From Acidimicrobiaceae bacterium (GTDB lineage Bacteria; Actinomycetota; Acidimicrobiia; Acidimicrobiales; RAAP-2): a stretch of DNA of 64,000 bases. Shown here one piece after another: positions 37,899 through 47,898 of the stretch (position 1 is the first letter of the stretch; each line of letters opens with the position of its first letter). The notes under the pieces are model-generated. The model searched no databases. It was not told the DNA's origin and worked only from the letters and a program-made list of their open reading frames with translations. The DNA lies in the NCBI GenBank assembly GCA_003162395.1, contig PMON01000052.1, positions 26,435 through 90,434 of the forward strand. Direction: 5' to 3'. The position numbers were made by a program, and so were the translations under genes.

Positions 37899-38309
37899 GT
37901 GGCCAGCAGGCTCACCGAGGTCATCGTCGACTGCCACGACCTCGAGGTCGTGGCTTCCTTTTGGTGCGAGGTGCTCGGCTACGAGCGAGCTGCCGCAGGC
38001 GAAGGCTGGCTCGCGATCCGCACGCCCGGACAAGAGCTCTCCGAGGACGCGCTCGCCGCCGACGCACAGCCTCCCGCGCTTGCGTTCGTGAACGTCCCCG
38101 AGGCAAAGGCAGGCAAGAATCGGGTGCACGTCGACGTCACGCCGACGGATCGCAGCCAGGCAGCAGAGGTCGATCGGCTGCTCGGCCTCGGCGCACGACG
38201 AGCCGACGTCGGCCAGGTCGAGACGCCGTGGGTCGTGCTGGCCGACCCCGAGGGCAACGAGTTCTGTGTCATGCCGGAGGCCGACGGGGCCGCGTTGATG
38301 CCCGGGTAG
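37899..38309 (+). CDS. VOC family protein
   Basis: VDCHDLEVVASFWCEVLGYE...VLADPEGNEFCVM. Confidence 0.85.
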   Translation: MASRLTEVIVDCHDLEVVASFWCEVLGYERAAAGEGWLAIRTPGQELSEDALAADAQPPALAFVNVPEAKAGKNRVHVDVTPTDRSQAAEVDRLLGLGARRADVGQVETPWVVLADPEGNEFCVMPEADGAALMPG

Positions 38310-38398
38310 GACCTTCGGCACGCTCGCGTTCCTCGTCGTGACGTCGACTGACGGGGCGACCCAGATCTGGCGAGCACGTCAGACGACGGCGACACCGC

Positions 38399-38899
38399 TC
38401 ACTGCATGCTGCTCTCGATTGCTGCCTCAGCGAGTTCCCAGGTGAGCACTGGCTCGATTCCCGGTTTGCTCGATCGGTCCTGCGGACCGAAGAGGTACAG
38501 GTGCGGGACCAACCCGCGCAGCGACTCGAGGACCTGCGGCCGATCGTCGACGAAATGGGTGATCTGGAGCGCTCGGCAGACGGGCGCCTTGTCCTTGCGC
38601 CGCCGCACGAACCGGACGTTGGCCTGTGGAATCGAAGTCGCCGTGAAGAAGTCGTGGTGCGCTAGCCACTTCTCCGTATTCGCCTGGGTCCTCGCTCCTG
38701 CCTTCGAGACGATCCAGACCCGCCTCTCAAAGACGAGACTGAGCCGACCGAGGGAGTGGAAGGCGCCCTTCATGGCGGGCGTGGCGAGCATCACGTCTTC
38801 ATCGCCCTGCAAGAAGGACGTGTCGTCACCGGACGGATGCGACGACGCGTCGTTGATGACGCGACCGAAATCGACCCCCAGCGCGGGCAGCTCAGTCAC
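38399..38899 (-). CDS. HAD-like hydrolase
   Basis: LGVDFGRVIND, VWIVSKAG, THFVDDRPQVLESL. GTG at 38899. Confidence 0.7.
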   Translation of the reverse strand: MTELPALGVDFGRVINDASSHPSGDDTSFLQGDEDVMLATPAMKGAFHSLGRLSLVFERRVWIVSKAGARTQANTEKWLAHHDFFTATSIPQANVRFVRRRKDKAPVCRALQITHFVDDRPQVLESLRGLVPHLYLFGPQDRSSKPGIEPVLTWELAEAAIESSMQ

Positions 38900-39110
38900 G
38901 GGGCCACGACGGCACGAACGCGGGAGCCCGGACGCACGTGCAAGGTCGTCCCTCGCACGGGTCGCCGGGGACCTGGTGACAGCTCGCGTCCGCCCACGCA
39001 CCCTCGCTGAGCCTCCGCACCTGCATCCACGCGGACACTACCAATGGCGTCGGAAGCAGATGGGCTCGTCGGCCACGTGCATCGTGCGAGATCGCGGGTC
39101 GTGCGCGACG

Positions 39111-39650
39111 CTAGGCCGGCCTCGCGGCAGCCCACTCGTGGGCGAGCAGTCCGTAGACGATGTCGTCGTGGAAACGCCCGCTCACCCAGGCCGACTCGCG
39201 CATGGTCCCCTCGGGCGCGAAGCCCACCGATCTCGCAGCACCAATCATCGCCTCGTTGTCCTCAAGGGTCTCGAGCTGGAGACGATGGAGCCCGCGCGTC
39301 TCGAAGGCGTAGGCGCAGAGCACCGCGAGCGCGTCGGTGCCGAATCCCTTACCGCGGGACCTCGGCCGGAGCGAGATGCCGATATGCGCCGATCGATTGT
39401 GCGTGTCGATCCCCCACAGCTGGGCCACGCCGAGCAGCTCGTCCGACGCTCGCTCGACCACCGAGAAGTCGACTCGGTCCTCGCGGGGCTCCTGCGGTCC
39501 GTACGGCGCGGGCTCGCCGACTCCGACGGGTCGCCACGGCGTGCCCCCGGCCCGTGAGCGTGTCGCGACGTCCTCGTGGAGCTCGGCGGTCAACACGTCG
39601 ACGTCGCTTGCGATGCGAGCCCGCAGTGTGACCCGCGCTCCGTGCAGCAT
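39111..39650 (-). CDS. RimJ/RimL-type GNAT acetyltransferase
   Basis: IGISLRPRSRGKGFGTDAL...LHRLQLETLEDNEAMIGAARSVGFAPEG. Confidence 0.88.
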   Translation of the reverse strand: MLHGARVTLRARIASDVDVLTAELHEDVATRSRAGGTPWRPVGVGEPAPYGPQEPREDRVDFSVVERASDELLGVAQLWGIDTHNRSAHIGISLRPRSRGKGFGTDALAVLCAYAFETRGLHRLQLETLEDNEAMIGAARSVGFAPEGTMRESAWVSGRFHDDIVYGLLAHEWAAARPA

Positions 39651-39721
39651 CCTTGCTTCCTACCAGGTTCCGCCTGCACGAGTATCCACGCGGTCCTACG
39701 ATCGACGCCAATGGAAGACCG

Positions 39722-40534
39722 ATGACTGACGAGCTCGCCGACCACCTTCGCGAAGTTGCCGAGGATGGCTTCACCATCCTCGAGGACGTCATCGAGCCGC
39801 CGCTCATCGATGCCATCTCAGGCGACCTCGAGCGCCTCGAAGTTGAGCTCGGCATCGTGCCCGCGGACAATCTCTTCGAGGGCGTCCGGACGGTCAGGAT
39901 CTACAACCTCCTCGTGCACGGCGCGACGTTCGAGTCCATCCCGGTCCATCCAAGGGTCCTCCCTGTCGTGGAGGGCGTCCTTGACCCCGGCCTCTTGGTC
40001 TCGTCGCTCTCCTCCATCGCCATCGGGCCGGATGAAGCGGCTCAGATGCTCCACGCCGACGATCAGCTGATCCCCCTGCCACGGCCGCACGTCCCGATCA
40101 TCTGCAACACGATGTGGGCGATCACGGACTTCACCGAGGCGAACGGCGCGACGCGCCTCGTGCGGGGCTCGCATCTCTGGGCGCACACCCCCGGCTATCC
40201 GGAACACCACAAGACGATTCCGGCGGAGATGTCGAAGGGCAGCGTGCTCGTGTGGGTTGGCAGCCTGTGGCACGGGGGTGGCGCCAACATGACGGGCGAA
40301 CGTCGGACGGGCATCGCGATGAACTACTGCGCTGGCTTCATCCGCCAGCAGGAGAACCAGCAGCTCGGGATCCCCACCGATGTCGCACGGCGATTCTCGC
40401 CCCGACTCCAAGAACTCGTCGGCTACTCCGTCTATCAGGGCCTCGTCGGCCACATCGACAAGGCACATCCACGCGAGGTGGTGCTGGGAGCACGCGCCGA
40501 GCCGAACCTCGTCTGGGACGCAGCGAGGCCCTGA
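39722..40534 (+). CDS. Phytanoyl-CoA dioxygenase (PhyH) family protein
   Basis: MLHADDQ (HxD), NGATRLVRGSHLW, SLWHGGGANMTGERRTGIAMNY. Confidence 0.88.
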   Translation: MTDELADHLREVAEDGFTILEDVIEPPLIDAISGDLERLEVELGIVPADNLFEGVRTVRIYNLLVHGATFESIPVHPRVLPVVEGVLDPGLLVSSLSSIAIGPDEAAQMLHADDQLIPLPRPHVPIICNTMWAITDFTEANGATRLVRGSHLWAHTPGYPEHHKTIPAEMSKGSVLVWVGSLWHGGGANMTGERRTGIAMNYCAGFIRQQENQQLGIPTDVARRFSPRLQELVGYSVYQGLVGHIDKAHPREVVLGARAEPNLVWDAARP

Positions 40535-40581
40535 GTCGGGTCGTGCGCCATGACGCCCGCGCCTCGTCGCAACTGCAGGAC

Positions 40582-41328
40582 CTACGCAGCCTGCGGGTCC
40601 GAGCCGGGAGGTAGCCGCACCTCGTCGATCCCGTCAATGGTTCGCCGAACCACGTACGCGCCGCGCTCCGGATCGGCATCTTTGTAGTCCGAGACGATCT
40701 CGGTCGGCTCGAGTCCTTCGTAGAGGATCCCGATGCCGTTGTCGGTCGCGTACGCGAGCTCGGGCAGGGTGCCGTTCATCATCAGCTCGTGCAGGAGCGG
40801 TCGACGCTGCGCCTCTGCGTCATAGTGGACGCCGTTGGCGTAGGGCAGGAAGCCAAGTCCGTTCGTGACGGGCCGCAGCTGCTGGCCGAAGGAGTCCGTC
40901 GTGCCGCCGACGTGCCAGCACACGCTGCCTGCGGAGACCCCGCCGAGGATCACGCCGTGCTCCCACGCCGCCCGCATCGCGTCGCCGACACCGTGCAGCG
41001 CCCAGACGGCTAGCAGATTGGCCACTGATCCGCCCCCGACCCAGACGAAGTCAGAGCCGCACAGGCGCTCTTCGGGATCGGCCGAGGGCTGGGGGAAGAG
41101 CCGCAGCTGAGTGACGTCGCAGCCCGCGGCGTTGAAGGCCTCGTAGCTCAAGGCGTAGTACAGGTTGTCGTCGCCGGTTGCCGTGTTCACGAGGCAGGCC
41201 CTCGGGCGCGTCTTCCTCGTCAGCTCAAGGCCCCGCAGCACCGTTGCGCCGAGACGCACCTGCTGTTGGACCCCCGAATCCACGAATCCGGCCGAGGTTG
41301 CCATGATCCTGCGTGTTGGTGTCGACAT
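40582..41328 (-). CDS. Peptidase S51 (peptidase E-like)
   Basis: VWVGGGSVANLLAVW and GVILGGVSAGSVCW. Confidence 0.88.
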   Translation of the reverse strand: MSTPTRRIMATSAGFVDSGVQQQVRLGATVLRGLELTRKTRPRACLVNTATGDDNLYYALSYEAFNAAGCDVTQLRLFPQPSADPEERLCGSDFVWVGGGSVANLLAVWALHGVGDAMRAAWEHGVILGGVSAGSVCWHVGGTTDSFGQQLRPVTNGLGFLPYANGVHYDAEAQRRPLLHELMMNGTLPELAYATDNGIGILYEGLEPTEIVSDYKDADPERGAYVVRRTIDGIDEVRLPPGSDPQAA

Positions 41329-41395
41329 GGCGAAACCCTATCGATCGTGGCTCCGCGCGTCACCGACAATGGTGGCAGTAGGGCAGGAGCGGCAG

Positions 41396-41878
41396 TTAGG
41401 CCGATCTCGTGTACGCGGCCTCCGTCGCCTTCGCAGACTCGCCAGACGGCGTGATGTTCCAGGCGGTGATCACGAGCTCGTGTGGCGAGACGTCGATCGT
41501 CGTGCGCCAGCGCCATGGCTCATCAGGTGGCCCGTAGGTCCCTGCCACGTCGATCGCGCTCGTGCCCGTGCCCGTGCCCGTGCAGAACATGATCGAGTTC
41601 CCGCAGTGCCACGTGTCGATCCAGGCCACCTGCCACACGTCGTCGTCGGCATGGCCCACGAGTATGCTCCCCGACTCCGGCTCGTCGCCGTCGGTCCAGT
41701 CGTAGTCGAGCACCACGAAGCGCTCCCTGAGCTGGCACCGGGCGGTCAGGCTCGACGGACCTTCGGTTCGAAGTACTCCTGGCTCGAGCCAGAGGCGGTA
41801 CGTCCCGGACCACTCGCCCGCGAGCAGGCCAATCAGTTGCGCTGGTGTGGTGTCCTCACCCTGTGCGTGCATTGGCAA
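41396..41878 (-). CDS. DUF1579-like protein
   Basis: LAGEWSGTYRLWLEPG...FVVLDYDW...WHCGNSIMFC. Confidence 0.65.
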   Translation of the reverse strand: MPMHAQGEDTTPAQLIGLLAGEWSGTYRLWLEPGVLRTEGPSSLTARCQLRERFVVLDYDWTDGDEPESGSILVGHADDDVWQVAWIDTWHCGNSIMFCTGTGTGTSAIDVAGTYGPPDEPWRWRTTIDVSPHELVITAWNITPSGESAKATEAAYTRSA

Positions 41879-42410
41879 GGCTCCAGTCGCGCGTCCCTTC
41901 CGGCAAGCCTGGCACGACCTCGCGCCAACTCGACGGTTCGAACGCAGTCGACCGATGAACCGTGGCGCGTCGCCAGCTCCTGGCCCTTCAACTCCCCCGC
42001 TGCCCGGATGAAGGGGGGGTTCGACTGGTTGGGCGCTGGTCGCGGCTCAATCGGCTGGGGCCGAGGCGCCTCGCGGTACGTCCAAACGAGCCAGATCGAG
42101 CTCGCGCTTCCCTCGAGATCGCGTGATTCGTGCGCTTCTGGGGCGGGGCGCATTGCATTCGCGTGTGAAGCGCTCATACTGGGGAGAGTGGCTCTCGGAG
42201 GGGCCAGGAGGGGGGTGGCGGTCTGTTTGGATGTAGATGACGAGTCGCATCCAGGGTCGATCGCAAGGGGTTGTACGGGAGCGATCCCGGTAGGCCCACT
42301 GTCCTGACGGCAGGCGATCGTGCACGAGACGCTGCAACACCAGGGAGCGAGGACGCTTCCAGAGGCGCCATTCCCCCATCGCGAATCGACCTTGGAGTAC
42401 AAACAGCAGG

Positions 42411-42448
42411 AGGCGCCCGATCCCCGCGCGCGTGTGGGACGGGCGCCT
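42411..42448 (+). terminator. Hairpin in 5' region of the golvesin-domain gene
   Basis: AGGCGCCC-N22-GGGCGCCT followed by TT, with internal TCCC/GGGA pairing. Confidence 0.45.
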
Positions 42449-42582
42449 TTGCACGTGTGGCGACGTGATGCCTCCGCATCCGCGCTGGCACACACGATCG
42501 GATTGTCAACTCTGTTGGTGGGCCGGTCGGAGTAGTGCCGTGCTTGTGAGTCCATTGACAGGCGTTCGGTACGGTCGAACTC

Positions 42583-44541
42583 ATGCGGAAGAGGGCGGTG
42601 GGCTTCGCCGTGGCCGCCCTGCTCGCCGCGGCGCTCCCGGCCCTGTTCGGCACCACGGGCGCACTCGCCGCGACGGAGTTTCCTGCCAACGGGCTGGCCA
42701 CGAACTACGACTGGGCGTACCTCGTGCTCCAGGACGGCGGCTGGCCCAGCACGGCGAACAACCTCACCGTGATCACCCGGTGGATGGACTCCGAGGAGCC
42801 CGCGACGGACTGGTGGGACCGCAACAACCCGCTCAACAACGGACTTGGCTCCGGCGGCGGCTCGGGGCTCGGCAGGTACGCGAGCGTCGTGGATGCCGCG
42901 TACTTCGTCGCGGCGAACCTTGAGTACCACGGCCTCGGGTACCCCGCGATCGCTGCCGACCTCGCGGCGTCGGCAGCCCCCGGGGTCACGGCGAGGGCGA
43001 TCTGGGACTCGTCGTGGGCATCAGGTCACTACGGGCACGGGAAGAACTGGTTCTCGGGCACCGTGGCAGCTGTCTCGGCGCCACCGCAGGCATGGGGCAG
43101 CGACGTGATCATCAGGTATCCCCCGCACACGATCGGTCCCGGCGCCGACGACGGCTTCACCTTGAACGGTCCACCGCAGTATTGGCACTCGAGCGCACCC
43201 TTCGGTCTCGAGGGTGACGCACGATGGACATACTCGAACGGCGCGACGGGTGCCAACGGCGCGACGTGGGCTCCAACCCTCGCCACGGGAAGCTACAGCG
43301 TGCTCGCCTACGTGCCCGGCAGCTTTGCTGACGCGGTCGTCACCTACGTCGTGACCGACACGAGCGGCACGCACAAGGTGCTGATCGACCAGGCACCGTA
43401 CGCAGGCAAGTGGGTACCGCTGGGGCTGTTCACCGCGGGTGCCTCGCGCTCGATCAGCGTTCACGTCGGCAACACCAGCTCGGACCACGTCGGATCGACC
43501 TACGTCGGCGTGGACGCGATGGAGTTCGAGAGGGCCAGCGGGTCGATGACCTACCCGATGGACATCGTCGGCCCCGGTGGTGCCGGCTTCGTCCTCAGCG
43601 GACCCTCCCAGCCGTGGCACGCGGGCGCTCCCTACGGACTGAAGGGCAACGTCCAGTGGGCGACCTCGGGAGGCGCGTCAGGCAATGCCGCGGCACGGTG
43701 GTCGCCCACGCTCTCGCCGGGCTCCTATGACATCCAGGCATTCGTGCCCGCGAAGTACGCGACCGCCCACGTCACCTACGTCGTGACCGACACGGTGGGG
43801 ATGCACGACGTCGCTGTCGACCAGGCCAAGTTCTCGAACCAATGGGTGAACCTGGGCAAGTTCTCCACAGGGATGAGCGGCGGCATCAGCCTCCAGCTCA
43901 CCAATGCGAGCAGCGATCCCTCTGGCGCCACCGACGTCGGTGCCGACGCGGTGAAGTTCGTCGCGGCGGGAAGGCTCGTCCTCCCCGCGTCGTCGACCTC
44001 GTTCGCCGCGACGCCTGTGCGCAGCCAGTACGGGGCCGAGGTCGCCTACGCCGCGAGCGTCCTGGGCACCGGTGGCGCCCCAGCCGGCACCGTCATCTTC
44101 TCGATCGGCCCTCGAATGCTGTGCCCGGCGCAGATCACGTCCGGCACGGCGCAGTGCCAGACGAGCTACACGCCGGTCGGTGCCCGCGTCGTCACCGTCA
44201 GGTACCTGGGCAGCTCGAGCTTCGCCCCCTCGATGACGACCGGTTCCGTGGTCGTCGTGCGGGCCCCGTCGACGACCACGGTGACTGTGCATCCCGGCGC
44301 CGTGCTCCTTGGTGCCAGCGTCACCTACGACGTCTCGGCCGGTGGCACTGACGCGATCCCGTCGGGTGCCGTGACCATCGGCGTTGACGGGAAGGTCGTC
44401 TGCACCGCGCATCTGGTCGCGGGTGCCGGATCGTGCGCCGCGGTCAGCTCGCAGCGTGGGCGCCACGTGGTCTTCGCTCGCTATGGCGGCGATGGGCACT
44501 TCCTGGCGTCCGCCGACAGGTCGACGCTGACGGTCAGCTGA
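42583..44541 (+). CDS. Secreted lysozyme-like N-domain, two golvesin-type domains, and Ig-like repeats
   Basis: Signal peptide; WMDSEEPATDWWDRNNPLNNGLGSGG...AIWDSSWASGHYG; duplicated VTYVVTDTxGxHxVxxDQ...WVxLGxF units (435-bp period). Confidence 0.75.
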   Translation: MRKRAVGFAVAALLAAALPALFGTTGALAATEFPANGLATNYDWAYLVLQDGGWPSTANNLTVITRWMDSEEPATDWWDRNNPLNNGLGSGGGSGLGRYASVVDAAYFVAANLEYHGLGYPAIAADLAASAAPGVTARAIWDSSWASGHYGHGKNWFSGTVAAVSAPPQAWGSDVIIRYPPHTIGPGADDGFTLNGPPQYWHSSAPFGLEGDARWTYSNGATGANGATWAPTLATGSYSVLAYVPGSFADAVVTYVVTDTSGTHKVLIDQAPYAGKWVPLGLFTAGASRSISVHVGNTSSDHVGSTYVGVDAMEFERASGSMTYPMDIVGPGGAGFVLSGPSQPWHAGAPYGLKGNVQWATSGGASGNAAARWSPTLSPGSYDIQAFVPAKYATAHVTYVVTDTVGMHDVAVDQAKFSNQWVNLGKFSTGMSGGISLQLTNASSDPSGATDVGADAVKFVAAGRLVLPASSTSFAATPVRSQYGAEVAYAASVLGTGGAPAGTVIFSIGPRMLCPAQITSGTAQCQTSYTPVGARVVTVRYLGSSSFAPSMTTGSVVVVRAPSTTTVTVHPGAVLLGASVTYDVSAGGTDAIPSGAVTIGVDGKVVCTAHLVAGAGSCAAVSSQRGRHVVFARYGGDGHFLASADRSTLTVS

Positions 44542-44615
44542 CCGGCGGCACGTCGGTCTGGCCCATTTGCCAGCGGTCTTCGATCGCTCGGCCCGCACTC
44601 GGTAGCGTGCCTCGA

Positions 44616-45512
44616 GTGCCAGGTCTGTTGGAGCTCCAGGGTCTGGACCGGAGCTTTGGCACGATCCACGCGCTGCAGGACCTCACCTTTGCCGTGCCGA
44701 CCGGCAAGGTCGTGGGATTCCTCGGTCCGAATGGCGCCGGCAAGACGACCGCGATGCGCGCGATCTTCGGACTCGTCGACCTCGACGCGGGCGCCGTGCG
44801 GTGGAACGGGGACCCGGTCGATCAGGCCACCCGGCGCAGGTTCGGCTACATGCCAGAAGAGCGCGGCCTGTACCCGGGGATGCTCGTGGGCGAGCAAGTC
44901 GAGTACCTCGGCCGGTTGCACGGCATGACGGCGGTCGCCGCGATGACGGCCGCGACGACCTGGCTCGAGCGCCTCGGCATCGCCGATCGGTCCCGTTCCA
45001 AGCTCGAGGCGCTCTCCCACGGTAACCAGCAGCGCGTCCAGCTCGCGGGAGCGCTCGTGCACGGCCCTGAGATGCTGATCCTCGACGAACCGCTCGCGGG
45101 GCTCGACCCGCCGGGCATCGACGCCATCGGCGCCGTGCTGCGTGACGAGGCGCGCTCGGGCACCTGTGTGCTCTTCTCGAGCCACCAGCTCGATCAGGTC
45201 GAGGACCTCTGCGAGGAGGTCGTCATCATCGATCACGGCCACCTCGTCACCGCCGGGAGTGTCGACGAGCTCGCGACGAGTGGGTCGAGCCGACTCGTCG
45301 TGCGCGTCGACGAGGATCGGGACGGCGTCTGGGCTCGTGACCTGCCGGGCGCGACGGTGTCCGAGGTGGTGGGTGGCGAGGTGCGCCTCGTTCTCGGCGA
45401 GGCAGGGGATCCCCAGCTCGTGCTCCGTGCGGCGATGCGAGCCGGCACGGTCTCCGAGTTCGTCGTCGAGCGACGGCGGCTCTCTGAGGTGTTCCGAGAG
45501 GCGCTCGCGTGA
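44616..45512 (+). CDS. ABC transporter ATP-binding protein (NatA-like)
   Basis: GFLGPNGAGKTTAMR, LSHGNQQRVQLAGALVHGPEMLILDEPLAGLDP. GTG at 44616. Confidence 0.9.
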   Translation: MPGLLELQGLDRSFGTIHALQDLTFAVPTGKVVGFLGPNGAGKTTAMRAIFGLVDLDAGAVRWNGDPVDQATRRRFGYMPEERGLYPGMLVGEQVEYLGRLHGMTAVAAMTAATTWLERLGIADRSRSKLEALSHGNQQRVQLAGALVHGPEMLILDEPLAGLDPPGIDAIGAVLRDEARSGTCVLFSSHQLDQVEDLCEEVVIIDHGHLVTAGSVDELATSGSSRLVVRVDEDRDGVWARDLPGATVSEVVGGEVRLVLGEAGDPQLVLRAAMRAGTVSEFVVERRRLSEVFREALA

Positions 45513-46810
45513 GCTTCCTCGTCATCGGTGCCGTCGTGGTGCTCGTCGCGATCCGGGTGTGGCTCCGCCGGCGGCGAACGCCACGGACGGTTGCGCCCTC
45601 CCCGCTCTGGCTCGGTCCCTTCACCGGCGACGTCGCGATGATCTCCGCGCGTGAGATACGAGAGCGTCTCCGAGGTCGCGTGCTCCGCGTCGGCACACTG
45701 ATCATCCTCGGGGTCATCGCCGCCGCGATCGTGATCCCGGTGCTCGACAAGTCCACCAGCACGCCCGAGCACGTGGGTGTCGTCGGGCCGGTTACCGCGC
45801 TGCAGGCCGAGCTGATCCGCTCTTCGTCCACCGAGGTCGGGACGGACTTCACCCTGCTCCATGTTGCCAGCGTCGGCGCCGCACGGGCCAAGCTGCGCGC
45901 CGGGCAGCTCGACTTCGCGATCGTCGACGGGCGCCAGCTCATGGTGCTGGCGGCGATCAGCCCGACAGACTCGTCCACCAACGCGCAACTCGTTGAGGCG
46001 CTCGCGAAGAACCTCGGTATCGCACGGGCGATCGTCGACGCGGGGATCTCACCTGCGCAGGCATCAGCGGTGCTGACGGCCAAGTCGCTCCCGGTGCTCG
46101 CGCTCGAGCGCGGGTCGCCAACGAAGTCGCCGGTCCACTCGGTGTCGATATTCGGGTTGGTCATTGTCTTCGTGATGCTGACGCAGTACAACACCTGGAT
46201 CCTCATGGGTGTCATGGACGAGAAGTCGAGCCGTGTCGTCGAGGTGCTGCTCGCGGCGGTCCGGCCGATGCAGCTCCTCGCGGGCAAGGTCCTCGGCATC
46301 GGGCTCGTCGCGTTCGCCCAGGCGACGCTCATCTTGGCGTTCGCCCTGCTGCTGGGCGACGCGGTCGGCTCGTCGTTCCTCCACGGCACGGGGTCCGCGA
46401 CGCTCGCGGCGACGCTGTTGTGGCTGGTGCTCGGCTATGCCTTCTACTGCTGGGTCTACGCCGCCGCGGGCTCCACGGTCGAGCGACAGGACCAAGTCCA
46501 GAGCCTCGCGTTCCCCCTCAGCCTGCCCATCATCTTCGGCTACATCATGGCGATCACCACGGTCTCGACCGGCAGCGCGTCGGGTCTCTTCAAGGTGCTC
46601 GCCTACGTGCCGCCGACCGCGCCCTTCGCGATGCCGGTCCTCGTCGGCTTCGGGGAGGTGACGTGGTGGGAGTTCGCCGGCTCCGCGCTGATCAGCATCG
46701 GCTGCACCGTTGTCGTTGCCAGGGTGGCCTCGACCATCTACCGACGGGCGATCCTGCGAACCGGTCGGCGGGTCCAGCTTCGCGAGCTCTTCAGCGCGAG
46801 TTCGCGCTGA
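45509..46810 (+). CDS. ABC-2 type transporter permease (NatB-like)
   Basis: Multiple TM segments; EKSSRVVEVLLAAVRPMQLLAGKVLGIG. 4-bp overlap with the ATPase gene. Confidence 0.88.
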   Translation: MSFLVIGAVVVLVAIRVWLRRRRTPRTVAPSPLWLGPFTGDVAMISAREIRERLRGRVLRVGTLIILGVIAAAIVIPVLDKSTSTPEHVGVVGPVTALQAELIRSSSTEVGTDFTLLHVASVGAARAKLRAGQLDFAIVDGRQLMVLAAISPTDSSTNAQLVEALAKNLGIARAIVDAGISPAQASAVLTAKSLPVLALERGSPTKSPVHSVSIFGLVIVFVMLTQYNTWILMGVMDEKSSRVVEVLLAAVRPMQLLAGKVLGIGLVAFAQATLILAFALLLGDAVGSSFLHGTGSATLAATLLWLVLGYAFYCWVYAAAGSTVERQDQVQSLAFPLSLPIIFGYIMAITTVSTGSASGLFKVLAYVPPTAPFAMPVLVGFGEVTWWEFAGSALISIGCTVVVARVASTIYRRAILRTGRRVQLRELFSASSR

Positions 46811-46814
46811 TCGA

Positions 46815-47240
46815 TCAGCACGAGCGCCAGCCGATCGAGTCGAAGAAGTCCCGGAGGACCGCGGCGCCCTCGGCAGGCACCTGGAGCGCCCACCAATGCC
46901 CCAGTCCCTCACGGACGTGGACCGTGGCGCCACGCGACGTCGCCGCGTCGCGCGTCGGGGGCACGTCGCCGAAGGGCTCCCCGGTCGCGATGAGGACGAG
47001 CCCGGGCGCCGATGGCTCCAGGTCGCGTAGGGATTCGGCATGGCCGAGCGACAGAGATCAAGGACGCAGGACGCCATGGCCTCGTCGATCCTCGACAGCA
47101 TCTCGACGGCCTCGGGGCCCCGAAGCCGGGGCAGGGACAGCGCGACCGACTCCAGCTCGAGGCTGGAACGAACCTGGTCCCAGATTGCCGCTGTCTCGGG
47201 AACACCGTGCACGAAGGCGATCGTCGCGCGACGCTCGCGC
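46815..47240 (-). pseudogene. Internally deleted and frameshifted alpha/beta hydrolase
   Basis: ATIAFVHGVPETAAIWDQVRSSLELESVALSLP joins the C-terminal cap MLSRIDEAMASCVLDLCRSAMPNPY. A frame jump leads to LEPSAPGLVLIATGEPFGDV...LGHWWALQVPAEGAAVLRDFFDSIGWRSC-stop. Nucleophile region absent. Confidence 0.75.
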
Positions 47241-47268
47241 CGGCGGCTCCGCGGTGGATTCCCGCTCG

Positions 47269-47898
47269 CTACGCGCCTTCCGCGTCAGATTCGACCGCGT
47301 CAACTCCTGGGAGCGTCTGCTGGGGGTCGGTCGCGCGGGGCAGCTGTCCGATGCCAGCGGCGAGCACGGCGGAGTTCGGCAGCTTCAGCAAGCCGTCCTC
47401 GGTCCGGACCGTCACGTAGGTCAGTCCGACCTCGAGGACCCACACGTCCAGCACGCCGCCCATCGCGCCGGACCTGATCTGTATGTGATCGCCGACTGTG
47501 AACGGCCTCGCGAAGAGCAGCACGATCGCGGCGAAGACGTTGCCGAGCGACTGCTGCGCGGCAATGCCCAGCACAATGCCGGCGAGTCCCGCGCCGATCA
47601 GGAGATGGCTGACCGACACGCCCAAGACGGCGAACACGCCGAACAGGACGAAGACAAAGCCCACGCCGGTCAGGACGAGACGAACAGCCGCGCCCGCCGT
47701 CGCGAACGTACGCCTGGTCGCGAGACCACCCAGTCCCGATGCCAGGCTGCGAGCGGCCACGATCCCGAAGACAAGGAGCACCGCCGCAGAGACCCAGGCG
47801 TAGATCTTGGGGTGGAGCGCCGGGCCGTTGAAGCCGCCTTCCTCGGAGCCGACGATCAACGCGGCAACGGCGACAGAGCCGGCACTCGCTCCGAGCAC
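47269..47898 (-). CDS. MscS-type mechanosensitive channel (short form)
   Basis: LGIAAQQSLGNVFAAIVLLFARPFTVGDHIQI and VWVLEVGLTYVTVRTEDG. Confidence 0.85.
   Translation of the reverse strand: MLGASAGSVAVAALIVGSEEGGFNGPALHPKIYAWVSAAVLLVFGIVAARSLASGLGGLATRRTFATAGAAVRLVLTGVGFVFVLFGVFAVLGVSVSHLLIGAGLAGIVLGIAAQQSLGNVFAAIVLLFARPFTVGDHIQIRSGAMGGVLDVWVLEVGLTYVTVRTEDGLLKLPNSAVLAAGIGQLPRATDPQQTLPGVDAVESDAEGA

Noticed and set aside
42180-42330. Possible c-di-AMP (ydaO) riboswitch suggested by CCCGGTAGGC near 42288
   Set aside because: Only a short string matches. The GGGGAACC and GGGGTGAATC blocks expected for this class are not present.
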